DNA of 21,733 nucleotides from a virus. The stretch lies in the IMG/VR virus record IMGVR_UViG_3300028739_000030, positions 1 through 21,733 of that record; one strand, written 5' to 3'. The position numbers were made by a program, and so were the translations under genes. The notes beneath the pieces are model-generated. The model worked only from the letters and a program-made list of their open reading frames with translations, was not told where the DNA came from and ran no database searches. This document shows, piece by piece, positions 1 to 6,608 of the stretch. Every line of letters starts with the position of its first letter. The stretch's first letter is position 1.

Positions 1-92
1 GAACGGCGGACACTTTCTTCGTTTCCCTGTGAAATGCTTTTGTAAGACATTTCGCTGATGACGGACATGTAATCATTTACCGTAAGTGTCAT
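1..92 (-). CDS. Partial gene, Mu gp36-like (DUF1320) candidate, N-terminus only
   Basis: An open frame begins with ATG at 92 on the minus strand and runs off the left edge after 30 complete codons. The visible N-terminus starts MTLTVNDYMSVISEM and continues with an ISQGNEESVRR segment. A DY..VI start followed by a 'sQ.nEE..r' helix is how DUF1320 (Mu gp36-like head-tail connector region) proteins of Bacteroides phages tend to begin, so that family is my tentative assignment. The start codon lies one base after the stop of the 76-residue gene upstream (TAA-T-ATG), which indicates translational coupling in the packaging operon. The frame is seen directly; the family is an inference from about 30 residues and may be wrong. 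Confidence 0.5.
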   Translation of the reverse strand, partial: MTLTVNDYMSVISEMSYKSISQGNEESVRR

Positions 93-93
93 A

Positions 94-324
94 TTATCGT
101 GTTATATATAAAGCCCTTTGTTCAATCTGTTCGACACGAGTCCCCTTTCGGAAGTACCGCATTCTTATCAGTCGCTTGATATCTTGCTTTGCGACAACCT
201 TTAGTTTTCCATTCAGTACGATGACGAAATATTTCAATGCCGTCAGCCTGTGCATTTCGTCTGCTTTTTTAACTGATTTTTTAAATCTCCAGCTGAAAAA
301 TAAACGTTTGATCAATTCTTTCAT
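94..324 (-). CDS. Small basic protein of the packaging operon, unknown function
   Basis: This 76-residue protein begins MKELIKRLFFSWRF and is rich in Lys and Arg throughout, with no recognisable domain. I chose the ATG at 324 because it follows the large terminase stop by a single base (TAA-A-ATG). A longer reading in the same frame up to 495 would overlap the terminase C-terminus and is probably a shadow. The gene ends TAA at 94-96, one base before the next ATG, so it sits tightly between the terminase and the gp36-like gene. Its charge could suit nucleic-acid or head-protein contact, but nothing in the sequence shows that. Small conserved orphans at this position are common in Bacteroides phages. 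Existence is likely; function is unknown. Confidence 0.65.
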   Translation of the reverse strand: MKELIKRLFFSWRFKKSVKKADEMHRLTALKYFVIVLNGKLKVVAKQDIKRLIRMRYFRKGTRVEQIEQRALYITR

Positions 325-325
325 T

Positions 326-1879
326 TTACCATGAATTATGTTTGTTAATATTATGACGTCCGCCCATAATGGGCACGAAAGCTTCAGTACGTGTGGACTT
401 CTGAAACTTCCATATAGCACCTTCGTCGGCGTCAGGTGCGTCGTCATGGACGGTACTTCCTCGCTCGAGTCCCAGTGTCTGGTCGATTCCTGCAATCATG
501 TCAGGATCATTTGTTTTGTCGATATTGTAATAGATAAAACCGCGTTCCCATAAAGGGGATACGGCCTCAATACGCGCTATCTTATCGGGTTTTTTTCTGT
601 TGTCTGGTGTTAATGGTAGCTGGTGTCCCCGCTCGTCTCCTTCGCGCTCAAATTCATCGAGAAGGGTGTCCTGCATGAAGTTCGCTTCCATATACCATAC
701 TACTGCCGCATTTTCGGGAAGGCTTTCCCACAGGTTGTAACACCACCGAACCATTCCTCTCACGCTGTCCTGGCGAACATAACAGTCTATCAGGTGGAAC
801 TCTTTGCCTTTGCGGCCCCAGAATCTTGCTGCCTTATAGTCGTTTTTCGTGGTTCCCTTGAATGACGGGTCAATGTAAACGATCAGTTGGTCGTATTGGT
901 GTAACGGAAATATCTTTTTATATTTAATCCAGTCGCGTTTAAAGATGGTACCTTCCTTGATGGGGTTGTGCATCATCTCCTTTTCCCAGTTGCGGTACCC
1001 CATGAAAGTGCGCATGGCCTCGGCTTCCTGCTTTGTCCATTTTTCTTTCCATATAGGGTTCCCGGTTGCGTCAACCGCTTTTATTTTAGATAAGAAAACG
1101 TCTTTTGTCTCTGAAAATTCTTGTAATACAGATGTCTTGCTAATCAGGTTTCCCACCATAATGAAGCGGCCACGTCCGACGTCGGTGGCACCAAACAATG
1201 CCGTCTTTACCCACTCAGACATCTCATGAATACGCCGTTCATTTCGGCAAAGTTCGTCATCGTCAAGGTCGTCGATAACGATATAATCGGGACGTGCTTC
1301 CTTATAACGAAGGCCTCGGGGGCTTTGTCCGCGACCACGTGCAAAGAAGGCTACACCGCACTGTGCCACGAACTCACCATCCTGCCAGTCTCCACCACTC
1401 TTCTGTGACCCGTAGTCATTAATGATTCTTTGGTTTGCTTCAAACTCTGCCTGGATGTCTCCCAAGAGACCTTTTGCGGCATCTTCTGACTTGCTGACAA
1501 CAACCATGACGTTGATCAGTCTCTTTGGCTGAAAGATCAGCCACAAAGGCATGAATACATCGAAGTGTGTAGATTTTGCGTGTCCACGCGGCCACATAAA
1601 GGCTGCCTTTAAATTCGGAGTCTCTTTTACTTTCTTTGCCGCTTCGTTATGAAAAGGAGCGTTATGCGTTATCTTAACAGGCTCCCCTGTTGCCTTATCG
1701 TATTGTGTCAGATAATGGGGGAAGTAATACTCGCAAAACGCAGCGTAGTTGTTTCTGAGTTTTTTGATACGCGCACTTTTCTCGCTGTCCGTTTCGTGTG
1801 CGTCCAGGGCTGTTAACTTTTGTACTCGTGTACAATGTTCTCGCCACCTTTCGAGTATTTCTTTTTGTTCCGACAGCAT
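326..1879 (-). CDS. Phage terminase large subunit (packaging ATPase/nuclease)
   Basis: The 517-residue motor protein pumps phage DNA into the prohead and cuts it. The ATPase half shows a Walker A-like WPRGHAKST at residues 96-104 and a Walker B YIVIDDLDDDE at 199-209. A QSPRGLR segment (185-191) precedes it, as in gp17/gp28-type terminases. The C-terminal RNase-H-like nuclease half has candidate metal ligands D337 (in YIDPSF), E398 (in YMEANF) and the acidic cluster D479/D480/D483. Length is normal for the family, and ATPase and nuclease are both complete. It starts three bases after the small terminase stop (TAA-GTT-ATG), so the two are one operon. I think it is closest to the Mu gp28-like group, but subfamily cannot be settled by eye. 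Confidence 0.93.
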   Translation of the reverse strand: MLSEQKEILERWREHCTRVQKLTALDAHETDSEKSARIKKLRNNYAAFCEYYFPHYLTQYDKATGEPVKITHNAPFHNEAAKKVKETPNLKAAFMWPRGHAKSTHFDVFMPLWLIFQPKRLINVMVVVSKSEDAAKGLLGDIQAEFEANQRIINDYGSQKSGGDWQDGEFVAQCGVAFFARGRGQSPRGLRYKEARPDYIVIDDLDDDELCRNERRIHEMSEWVKTALFGATDVGRGRFIMVGNLISKTSVLQEFSETKDVFLSKIKAVDATGNPIWKEKWTKQEAEAMRTFMGYRNWEKEMMHNPIKEGTIFKRDWIKYKKIFPLHQYDQLIVYIDPSFKGTTKNDYKAARFWGRKGKEFHLIDCYVRQDSVRGMVRWCYNLWESLPENAAVVWYMEANFMQDTLLDEFEREGDERGHQLPLTPDNRKKPDKIARIEAVSPLWERGFIYYNIDKTNDPDMIAGIDQTLGLERGSTVHDDAPDADEGAIWKFQKSTRTEAFVPIMGGRHNINKHNSW

Positions 1880-1882
1880 AAC

Positions 1883-2350
1883 TTAGGAATTAGAACTTAA
1901 TTTGTATAGTATATATTTATCCTGATACTTATTAAAAGTCTTCATCAGTTCAGGGGTTACTTCCGGGTCTGTGTTGGATCTGAATTCAAGCCATTTGCTG
2001 AATGCCATAAACACCTCGATGACATCTACCGTATTTGCTTTCTTATCAAGTTTCTGAATGACTGCCGCCAGCTTTGCAAGTTTGTCCGGAGCGGAAGCAA
2101 TCAGTTCCGGGCTATTGCTTTCCTGTATCTGTGTCAGAAGGGTGTCGATTGTGATCAGAACCTTGTTGACAAGTTCGGGACGTGTCACCTGTGTGGCGGC
2201 ACGCTGTTCCTTCCAGCTTTCTGATACACACCATTTTGAAATGGTATTTTTTCCCACCCCGATTTTTTCGGCTATATCAGCCTGCTCCAACCCGGTAAGG
2301 TATAATGTACGGGCAAGTGCCTTTTTGCTTTCAATTTCTAGTTTTTTCAT
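1883..2350 (-). CDS. Terminase small subunit, helix-turn-helix protein
   Basis: This 155-residue protein is the probable DNA-recognition subunit of the packaging enzyme. Residues about 10-45 form a helix-turn-helix: an ALARTLYLTG helix, then QADIAEKIGVGKNTISKW, the typical 'IA..lgvs..TIskW' pattern of small terminases. The rest is helical and likely drives oligomer formation. It begins with ATG at 2350, the first gene of the leftward operon, and lies just upstream of the large terminase. A perfect 12-bp palindrome (2351-2362) touches its start codon and a minus-strand promoter-like pair lies at 2371-2404. A purely regulatory role for an HTH protein is possible, but position makes terminase much more likely. 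Confidence 0.85.
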   Translation of the reverse strand: MKKLEIESKKALARTLYLTGLEQADIAEKIGVGKNTISKWCVSESWKEQRAATQVTRPELVNKVLITIDTLLTQIQESNSPELIASAPDKLAKLAAVIQKLDKKANTVDVIEVFMAFSKWLEFRSNTDPEVTPELMKTFNKYQDKYILYKLSSNS

Positions 2351-2362
2351 AAAACGCGTTTT
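2351..2362. promoter_or_regulatory. Perfect 12-bp palindrome at the small terminase start
   Basis: AAAACGCGTTTT is a perfect palindrome that directly abuts the start codon of the leftward packaging operon. It falls about where transcription from the minus-strand promoter candidate would start. It could be an operator, or a short hairpin at the 5' end of the mRNA. Only the symmetry is observed; a binding role is inferred. Confidence 0.4.
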
Positions 2363-2370
2363 AAACAGTG

Positions 2371-2404
2371 CAAAAATGCTAATAATCGGTCACATTACAA
2401 AAAA
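2371..2404 (-). promoter_or_regulatory. Candidate Bacteroides-type promoter of the packaging operon
   Basis: On the minus strand TTTTTTG (2404-2398) is followed after 19 bases by CATTTTTG (2378-2371). That matches the Bacteroides primary sigma pattern (-33 TTTG, 19-21 bases, -7 TAnnTTTG) with one mismatch in the -7 box. Initiation would fall around 2360-2365, just ahead of the small terminase. This is a visual match in AT-rich DNA, hence moderate confidence. Confidence 0.4.
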
Positions 2405-2437
2405 ACGACGCACGCCCTACACAATAGTGCGCCACCG

Positions 2438-2463
2438 TTGCACACTTTTTTGGATGTGTGCAA
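2438..2463. promoter_or_regulatory. Inverted repeat overlapping the rightward promoter candidate
   Basis: Perfect 8-base arms TTGCACAC (2438-2445) and GTGTGCAA (2456-2463) flank a 10-base centre that contains the proposed -33 element. A nine-base direct copy, GTGCAAAAA, occurs at 2368-2376 and again at 2458-2466, next to the leftward promoter candidate. The arrangement suits a regulator that controls both late operons. No protein that would bind it can be identified in this window. Confidence 0.45.
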
Positions 2464-2480
2464 AAAGTGATGTAATATTG
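2447..2480 (+). promoter_or_regulatory. Candidate Bacteroides-type late promoter for the head-tail operon
   Basis: TTTTTG (2447-2452) is followed after 20 bases by TAATATTG (2473-2480), which fits -33 TTTG / -7 TAnnTTTG with one mismatch. Initiation near 2487 would leave a leader of about 70 bases that carries the 2500-2533 inverted repeat before the protease-scaffold gene. No other comparably good match was seen before the long plus-strand gene series. Confidence 0.42.
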
Positions 2481-2499
2481 CAGCAGAAATGTGGATAGA

Positions 2500-2533
2500 G
2501 AGGCCGTGAAGCTAAGGCTAGAGTAGCGGCCTC
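2500..2533 (+). promoter_or_regulatory. GC-rich leader hairpin before the protease gene
   Basis: Arms GAGGCCG (2500-2506) and CGGCCTC (2527-2533) are perfectly complementary, with a 20-base loop. They lie between the promoter candidate and the ATG at 2555, so the structure would form in the 5' leader of the head-tail transcript. It could stabilise the mRNA or act as a control point. A terminator is less likely because no U run follows. Confidence 0.4.
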
Positions 2534-2554
2534 GATTTTATAAATGATAAAAAT

Positions 2555-3526
2555 ATGGCACGAGTAAGAATAACAAACAGTAGTCTTAACAGTTACGGGA
2601 CACGCGTCCTCACCGATGGGTTGGATATAAGTCAGTATCAACGAAATCCGGTGTTATTATGGATGCACGAACGTGGAAACGTAATAGGGTTTGTGACAGG
2701 TATTGCAAAAGAAGGTGACGACATAACCTGCGAACTTGTGTTTGATGAGGTTACCGACTTGTCAAAACAGCTCAAACAGCAGTTTGATAAAGGTTCCATC
2801 CGTATGACTTCAATAGGTATTGACATTATAGAATTATCCGATGACCCGAATCTTCTGGTTATCGGCCAAACCCGACCGACAATTACAAAATCAAAATTAT
2901 GCGAGGTTAGTCTGGTAGACATCGGCGCAAATGACGATGCTATTCGACTAACCCGCAACGGTCACGTATTAACATGCGGACAGGGTGGAGAAAACACGCT
3001 TCCTTTAATTAACAAAATAACAAAAAACATGGATCAGAAGATTTTAGCAGTAAAACTCGGACTCCCGGAGACGGCGGACGAGGCAGCGATCAACGCAAAG
3101 ATCGCAGAGATGCAAACAAACGGAAACAAGACTGTTACCGATTTGCAAACACAGGTTGAAACCCTGACAAAAGAGAAGGCTGGCCTTGAGGCCGAAAAAG
3201 CAAAGATTACCAGCAGTGTGATCGAGAAGCTGGTTGATGACGCTGTCAAAGAGAAAAAGCTGAATGCCGACAAAAAGGCTGAATTTGTAGAGCTGGGCGC
3301 AAAGCTTGGAGCCGAAGGACTGTCAAAGGTTCTCGACAGTATGCAACCTGCTGTTAAACTTGGAACCTTGGTAATGGGTCACCAGGGCGGTGGGGCTACA
3401 GGAAATACAGACGCGAAGAAATTAAGCGACATGTCACCTGAATCGCAGGTGCAGCTCAAGGCTGACGACATTAACAAGTATCGCGTTCTGTACAAGGCCG
3501 AGTACGGATTGGAATGTCCGGTATAA
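2555..3526 (+). CDS. Prohead maturation protease fused to scaffold domain
   Basis: The 323-residue protein has two parts. Residues 1 to about 140 look like a caudoviral prohead serine protease: RNPVLLWMHERG holds the candidate catalytic His38, and CEVSLVDIGANDDA holds the candidate Ser119, as in the 'EVSlVd.paN..A' signature of the family. Residues 159-323 form a scaffold-like part: a coiled coil rich in Lys/Glu/Ala (about 165-235), a Gly-rich spacer (GHQGGGATG) and a helical tail. The scaffold would shape the prohead and then be cut out by its own protease. The gene is first in the rightward late operon and is followed after 16 bases by the major capsid gene. An internal ATG at 3029 could give free scaffold. 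Start chosen at 2555 because the domain begins at once. Confidence 0.85.
   Translation: MARVRITNSSLNSYGTRVLTDGLDISQYQRNPVLLWMHERGNVIGFVTGIAKEGDDITCELVFDEVTDLSKQLKQQFDKGSIRMTSIGIDIIELSDDPNLLVIGQTRPTITKSKLCEVSLVDIGANDDAIRLTRNGHVLTCGQGGENTLPLINKITKNMDQKILAVKLGLPETADEAAINAKIAEMQTNGNKTVTDLQTQVETLTKEKAGLEAEKAKITSSVIEKLVDDAVKEKKLNADKKAEFVELGAKLGAEGLSKVLDSMQPAVKLGTLVMGHQGGGATGNTDAKKLSDMSPESQVQLKADDINKYRVLYKAEYGLECPV
3029..3526 (+). other. Possible internal translation start giving free scaffold
   Basis: The ATG at 3029 is codon 159 of the protease-scaffold gene, in frame, preceded by a very A-rich stretch (AACAAAATAACAAAAAAC) like the leaders that drive translation in this phage. Initiation here would give a 165-residue protein with only the coiled-coil scaffold and tail, comparable with the nested protease/scaffold pairs I/Z of Mu and C/Nu3 of lambda. 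The context is observed; use of the start is inference. Confidence 0.35.
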
Positions 3527-3542
3527 CAAACATTTTTAAGAT

Positions 3543-4592
3543 ATGAAGAAAGTATTAACAGCAATTCTTGCTGCCGTCATGTTGAACAGCATGGTCGGCG
3601 TATTGTTCGCCCACATGATGGGTGCAGATGCTATTACGTGCGCCATCGGTGCAAATGTGGTAGCCGGTATGTTTTCGCAGTTTGCCCCTGAAGGCTCATT
3701 ACGAGAAGGTATATTGACAGAGATCTGGACAGGAGAAATGATCAAACGTCTCCGCGCAGGACTTGACGGGACATGGTTAGCCGGCGTTCCGGACAGTTCG
3801 TCGGTCGTTGAAAACGACGTCATACATCTTGTGGATGTTGGTGTGGATCCCGACGTGCTGATAAACAACACGACTTATCCTATCGATTTACAGGATTTGG
3901 ACGATACCGATAAAGCGATATCGCTAGACAAATTTCAGACAAAAGTCACCCCACTCACTGATGATGAGCTGTACGCTATAAGCTACGATAAAATGTCACG
4001 CATACAGGAAAGTCACCGGAATGCCTTAGCCGATGCGGAATTCACCAAGGCGGCACATGCACTGTGTCCGACACAGGATACTACGACAACGCCCGTATTT
4101 ATTACGTCCGGAGATGATGACGGTACAGGTCGCCTAAAGTTGACCGTGAAGGATGTTATTAAGTTGAAACGTGCCATGGATAAGGCTAAGGTTCCACTTG
4201 ACGGTCGCCGCCTGGTACTTTGCCCTGATCACATCAATGACCTTTTAGAGCAGGAGCAGAGATTCGCGCAGCAATTCTACCAGTATGAGACCGGTAAGAT
4301 TACCAATATGTACGGATTTGAGATTTACCAGTTTGTCAACAACCCATATTATACAACTTTGGGTGTCAAGGTGGCTGTTGGAACAACGCCAGGTACAACA
4401 GACAAACAGGCCTCTTTTGCGTATTATGTTCCGCGCGTATTCAAAGCTACCGGAAGTATGAAAATGTACTACCGTGACGCTCAGACAAACCCGCGGTATC
4501 AGCGCAATGAGATCAATTTTTGCCATTATTTCATCTGTATGCCTAAAAAGGAGGATGCAAATGTGGCTATTTACTCAGGTACAAAGGCATAA
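3543..4592 (+). CDS. Major capsid protein (HK97-fold type inferred)
   Basis: This 349-residue protein lies straight after the protease-scaffold gene, where the major head protein is expected. It reads like the capsid family of Bacteroides Mu-like phages: an EIWTGEMIKRLR segment, then NDVIHLVDVGVDPDVLINN, then SLDKFQTKVTPLTDDELYAISYDK, and a C-terminal beta-rich half ending near KMYYRDAQTNPRYQRNEINF. Unusual is the N-terminus: residues 1 to about 50 start MKKVLTAILAAVMLNSMVGV and look like a signal peptide or membrane segment. Since it precedes the conserved capsid body, I take it as a delta-like segment to be trimmed by the prohead protease, not a secretion signal. The start at 3543 is the first ATG, 16 bases after the protease stop. 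Fold assignment is from context and remembered family features. Confidence 0.82.
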   Translation: MKKVLTAILAAVMLNSMVGVLFAHMMGADAITCAIGANVVAGMFSQFAPEGSLREGILTEIWTGEMIKRLRAGLDGTWLAGVPDSSSVVENDVIHLVDVGVDPDVLINNTTYPIDLQDLDDTDKAISLDKFQTKVTPLTDDELYAISYDKMSRIQESHRNALADAEFTKAAHALCPTQDTTTTPVFITSGDDDGTGRLKLTVKDVIKLKRAMDKAKVPLDGRRLVLCPDHINDLLEQEQRFAQQFYQYETGKITNMYGFEIYQFVNNPYYTTLGVKVAVGTTPGTTDKQASFAYYVPRVFKATGSMKMYYRDAQTNPRYQRNEINFCHYFICMPKKEDANVAIYSGTKA

Positions 4593-4599
4593 TTGAGTG

Positions 4600-5055
4600 A
4601 TGGAACTTAAAAGACTCGTCATTCATTGTACCGCAACCCCGGAAGGTCGTGAGGTGACCAGTGCTGAAATAAGGCACTGGCACTGCGATCCGGTAAGCAA
4701 GGGCGGAAGGGGATGGAAAAAGGTAGGATATTCGGATATGATACATCTTAATGGAGGTGTTGAAAATATGATACCCTACAATGAGGACAACAATGTTGAC
4801 CCATGGGAGATAAGCAACGGTGCTGCCGGATATAATAGTACCAGCCGCCACGTGGTATATGTGGGCGGTGTGGATGAATCCGGAAAGCCGAAAGATACCC
4901 GAACGGATGCGCAGAATGCGGCGTTGATTAAATATGTCAAAGACTTCCACCGCAGACATCCCGGCGCAGAAATCGTTGGTCATCATCAGTTGAATCCCGG
5001 AAAGGCTTGTCCTTCTTTCGACGTCCCTTCATGGATTAAGAGTATAAGACTATAA
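4600..5055 (+). CDS. N-acetylmuramoyl-L-alanine amidase endolysin
   Basis: This 151-residue enzyme of the T7-lysozyme/Amidase_2 family cleaves the bond between muramic acid and L-alanine in peptidoglycan to release progeny. The fold spans the whole protein. Candidate zinc ligands are His9 (in LVIHCTAT), His128 (in VGHHQLNPGKACPSFDV) and Cys137. Tyr44 (in GYSDM) and Lys135 match catalytic residues of T7 lysozyme. No signal peptide is present, so it needs a holin. I start it at the ATG at 4600; a GTG one codon earlier (4597) is possible and adds one residue. It lies 7 bases after the capsid gene and 10 bases before the holin-like gene, so it opens a lysis cassette inside the late operon. Confidence 0.92.
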   Translation: MELKRLVIHCTATPEGREVTSAEIRHWHCDPVSKGGRGWKKVGYSDMIHLNGGVENMIPYNEDNNVDPWEISNGAAGYNSTSRHVVYVGGVDESGKPKDTRTDAQNAALIKYVKDFHRRHPGAEIVGHHQLNPGKACPSFDVPSWIKSIRL

Positions 5056-5065
5056 AATTAAGAAT

Positions 5066-5578
5066 ATGGGCACGATATTAGCAATATTACAATGGGCAAT
5101 ACCGGGTGGAGGTATAGGTGCTGCAATCGCGTGGCTTGCAAACAGAAAAAGCGCAAAGGTGCGAGAGTCGCTTGCGGCCAAGGATGTGCACGATACGTTT
5201 AAGTCTATGTACGACGACGTTTCCGCCCTGCTTGAGAAAACACAAAAAAAATATGAAGAAATACAAACAGAATTTGAAAAAATCAGAACAGAAAATGGAA
5301 ATCTTAAACGTGCCATTAATGGTCTCAAAAAGGCTATTCAGGCAATCCAGAAATGCCCTCATAATATGCAGTGCCCTGTTCGCAATGAGTTGTCAGTCGA
5401 CCCGGACGATAGCGGTTCAGAATCCTCAGATAAAGGACAGTGTGTCGGCGGTGGCGATGTCGGCATCAACGCTGATAACCGAAGTGGAACCCCCGCAGGT
5501 GGACACGGCAGCGCTGGAAGTAACGATCCCGCAGCTGGAAGCACTTCCGACGGGAGCAAGTTACACGCAGACAAATAA
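5066..5578 (+). CDS. Holin-like membrane protein with coiled coil
   Basis: The 170-residue product begins with a hydrophobic, Gly-rich segment (residues about 3-24, ILAILQWAIPGGGIGAAIAW) followed by a basic patch and a coiled coil (about 40-95). Next comes a Cys motif, CPHNMQCPVRNEL (residues 97-109), then about 60 residues of Gly/Ser/Asp-rich low complexity. One membrane pass and a position after the endolysin suit a holin or lysis accessory protein. Similar proteins with a CP.R.EL motif follow the amidase in other Bacteroides phages. The low-complexity tail coincides with the region that also encodes the lipoprotein in another frame, which may explain its odd composition. An inner-membrane spanin role is the main alternative. 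Confidence 0.62.
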   Translation: MGTILAILQWAIPGGGIGAAIAWLANRKSAKVRESLAAKDVHDTFKSMYDDVSALLEKTQKKYEEIQTEFEKIRTENGNLKRAINGLKKAIQAIQKCPHNMQCPVRNELSVDPDDSGSESSDKGQCVGGGDVGINADNRSGTPAGGHGSAGSNDPAAGSTSDGSKLHADK

Positions 5579-5870
5579 AACAACGCGTGTTACGCTGAAA
5601 AAGACCGGCAAAGGGATTGTTGCCACCGCCGAAGCGGTTGCACCCTCTAAAGTAAAGACAACAGCATCGATAAGTAGCAATGCGTCATCAACATCAAAGA
5701 ACGATGTGAAAGCAGCGGTTACAAAAACAACGGAGATAAAGCCTATTAAGGTGCATTTCTTTTCCGTATTCGATGTTATCATTCTGGCTGTCGTGGCGCT
5801 TATTGCGGTCGCGATATGGATCATCAAGAAAAAGAAAATCAACTTAAAAAAATGGTATTATGGATTATAG
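5319..5870 (+). CDS. Overlapping lipoprotein, unimolecular spanin candidate
   Basis: In another frame, starting inside the holin-like gene, lies a 183-residue protein. From ATG 5319 it begins with a lipoprotein signal: basic n-region MVSKRLFRQSRN, hydrophobic ALIICSALFAMS, then Cys25. A long Ser/Thr/Val/Ala-rich middle follows, then a C-terminal membrane segment (about 146-170, VFDVIILAVVALIAVAIWII) and a KKKK cluster. An outer-membrane lipid anchor at one end and an inner-membrane helix at the other is the plan of u-spanins such as T1 gp11, which fuse the two membranes in the last step of lysis. The first 260 bases overlap the holin-like gene; the end overlaps the tail tube gene by 11 bases. 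Starts at 5295 or 5253 would lengthen the n-region. Architecture is visible; function is inferred. Confidence 0.65.
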   Translation: MVSKRLFRQSRNALIICSALFAMSCQSTRTIAVQNPQIKDSVSAVAMSASTLITEVEPPQVDTAALEVTIPQLEALPTGASYTQTNKTTRVTLKKTGKGIVATAEAVAPSKVKTTASISSNASSTSKNDVKAAVTKTTEIKPIKVHFFSVFDVIILAVVALIAVAIWIIKKKKINLKKWYYGL

Positions 5871-6306
5871 AGATGGAACTGACCTTATATTGTCTATTCC
5901 CATAGCAGGAAAACAGACGGCTATTGGCCATTCTACGGAATGTAAAATCGGTTATAAATCCGAAACCGGAACCCGTAAAACAAAAGAATCAAACAGTGGT
6001 AAATGGGCGGAGAAATATGTGAAAAGTCTTACTGCCACAATTACTGCAGGAGGCTTTGTGTTTGATGGCGACGTGGCAGGACTTCCGGAGTTTAAAAAAG
6101 TATTCAAGGCAGGCGAATCAGTGCAAGCATCATGGAACTATCGGGACTCTCAAACCGTTGAGTATGGAGACTTCGTTATTTCAAGCCTTGACCAGGAAGG
6201 AAAGGCCGGAGATGACGAGACATACAGTATCACACTCGACAACAGTGGGGCTGTGAAAGACGGCACCATGACAGCCGGCGTGATCACTGAAAATACGGGA
6301 GCATAA
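5860..6306 (+). CDS. Major tail tube protein
   Basis: This 148-residue protein is beta-rich and begins MDYRDGTDLILSIPIAGKQT. The pattern 'G..TaiGhstec.i...sET...K.s..gkwaeky.....at..a.g' fits phage major tail proteins of siphoviruses (TP901-1/lambda V type), which stack into the tail tube. Its place directly before the tail assembly chaperones and the tape measure gene is the canonical one. The ATG at 5860 lies inside the end of the spanin candidate (11-base overlap), and the stop is two bases before the next gene. The Asp/Gly/Thr-rich C-terminus (GDDETYSITLDNSG) resembles the tube subdomain. No sheath gene lies next to it, which favours a non-contractile tail. Confidence 0.75.
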   Translation: MDYRDGTDLILSIPIAGKQTAIGHSTECKIGYKSETGTRKTKESNSGKWAEKYVKSLTATITAGGFVFDGDVAGLPEFKKVFKAGESVQASWNYRDSQTVEYGDFVISSLDQEGKAGDDETYSITLDNSGAVKDGTMTAGVITENTGA

Positions 6307-6308
6307 TT

Positions 6309-6608
6309 ATGGCAGAAAAGATAAAGATAACGATTACGACATCTGATGGGAAGTCTTTTCCCTGCAAGTTGACATTGGGCGCAATGCGCAGGTTTAAGGA
6401 AGAGACGGGACACGACGTAAGTCAGATAGACGGTGCGGCTGATATGGCCGTTCTTGTGTGGTGCTGCTGCAAGAGTACCTGTAATGCTGAAGGAATAGAA
6501 ATGCCATACGATCTCGTTGATTTTACAGATCGCCTGGACAGTGATGCAATACAGGGATTCTCGGCTTTGCTCGATCCTGAAAAAAAAACAGTTCAGACAG
6601 TGAAATAA
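6309..6608 (+). CDS. Tail assembly chaperone, short form (gpG-like)
   Basis: The 99-residue protein lies between the tail tube and tape measure genes, where tail assembly chaperones are almost always found. It begins MAEKIKITITTSDGKSFPCK and contains a conserved-looking LTLGAMRRFKEETGHDV segment, typical of these chaperones. Near the 3' end the codons GAA-AAA-AAA-ACA form a nine-A run (6580-6588), after which only six codons remain before TAA. The overlapping second frame continues without a stop from this run, so this protein is probably the abundant short form of a G/GT pair. It would coat the tape measure protein before the tail tube polymerises. Confidence 0.75.
   Translation: MAEKIKITITTSDGKSFPCKLTLGAMRRFKEETGHDVSQIDGAADMAVLVWCCCKSTCNAEGIEMPYDLVDFTDRLDSDAIQGFSALLDPEKKTVQTVK

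Noticed and set aside
328-495. Longer N-terminus for the 76-residue basic protein (start at 495)
   Set aside because: It would overlap the conserved C-terminus of the large terminase by about 170 bases. The ATG at 324 follows the terminase stop exactly as other genes of the operon follow theirs.
2058-2498. 146-residue plus-strand open frame opposite the small terminase
   Set aside because: It is antisense to a well-supported gene, runs through the promoter region and has the Ser/Cys-rich composition of a shadow frame.
4546-4563. Strong Shine-Dalgarno-like AAAAAGGAGG followed by ATG near the end of the capsid gene
   Set aside because: The bases are the Lys-Lys-Glu-Asp codons of the capsid protein. 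The ATG that follows opens only a 13-codon frame ending at 4596. It might aid coupling to the amidase, but I see no evidence for a gene.
5118-5318. Upstream extension of the spanin candidate to 5118
   Set aside because: The extra 67 residues are out-of-frame readings of the holin-like protein's membrane segment and coiled coil. A lipoprotein signal fits a start at 5319, or at most 5295 or 5253.
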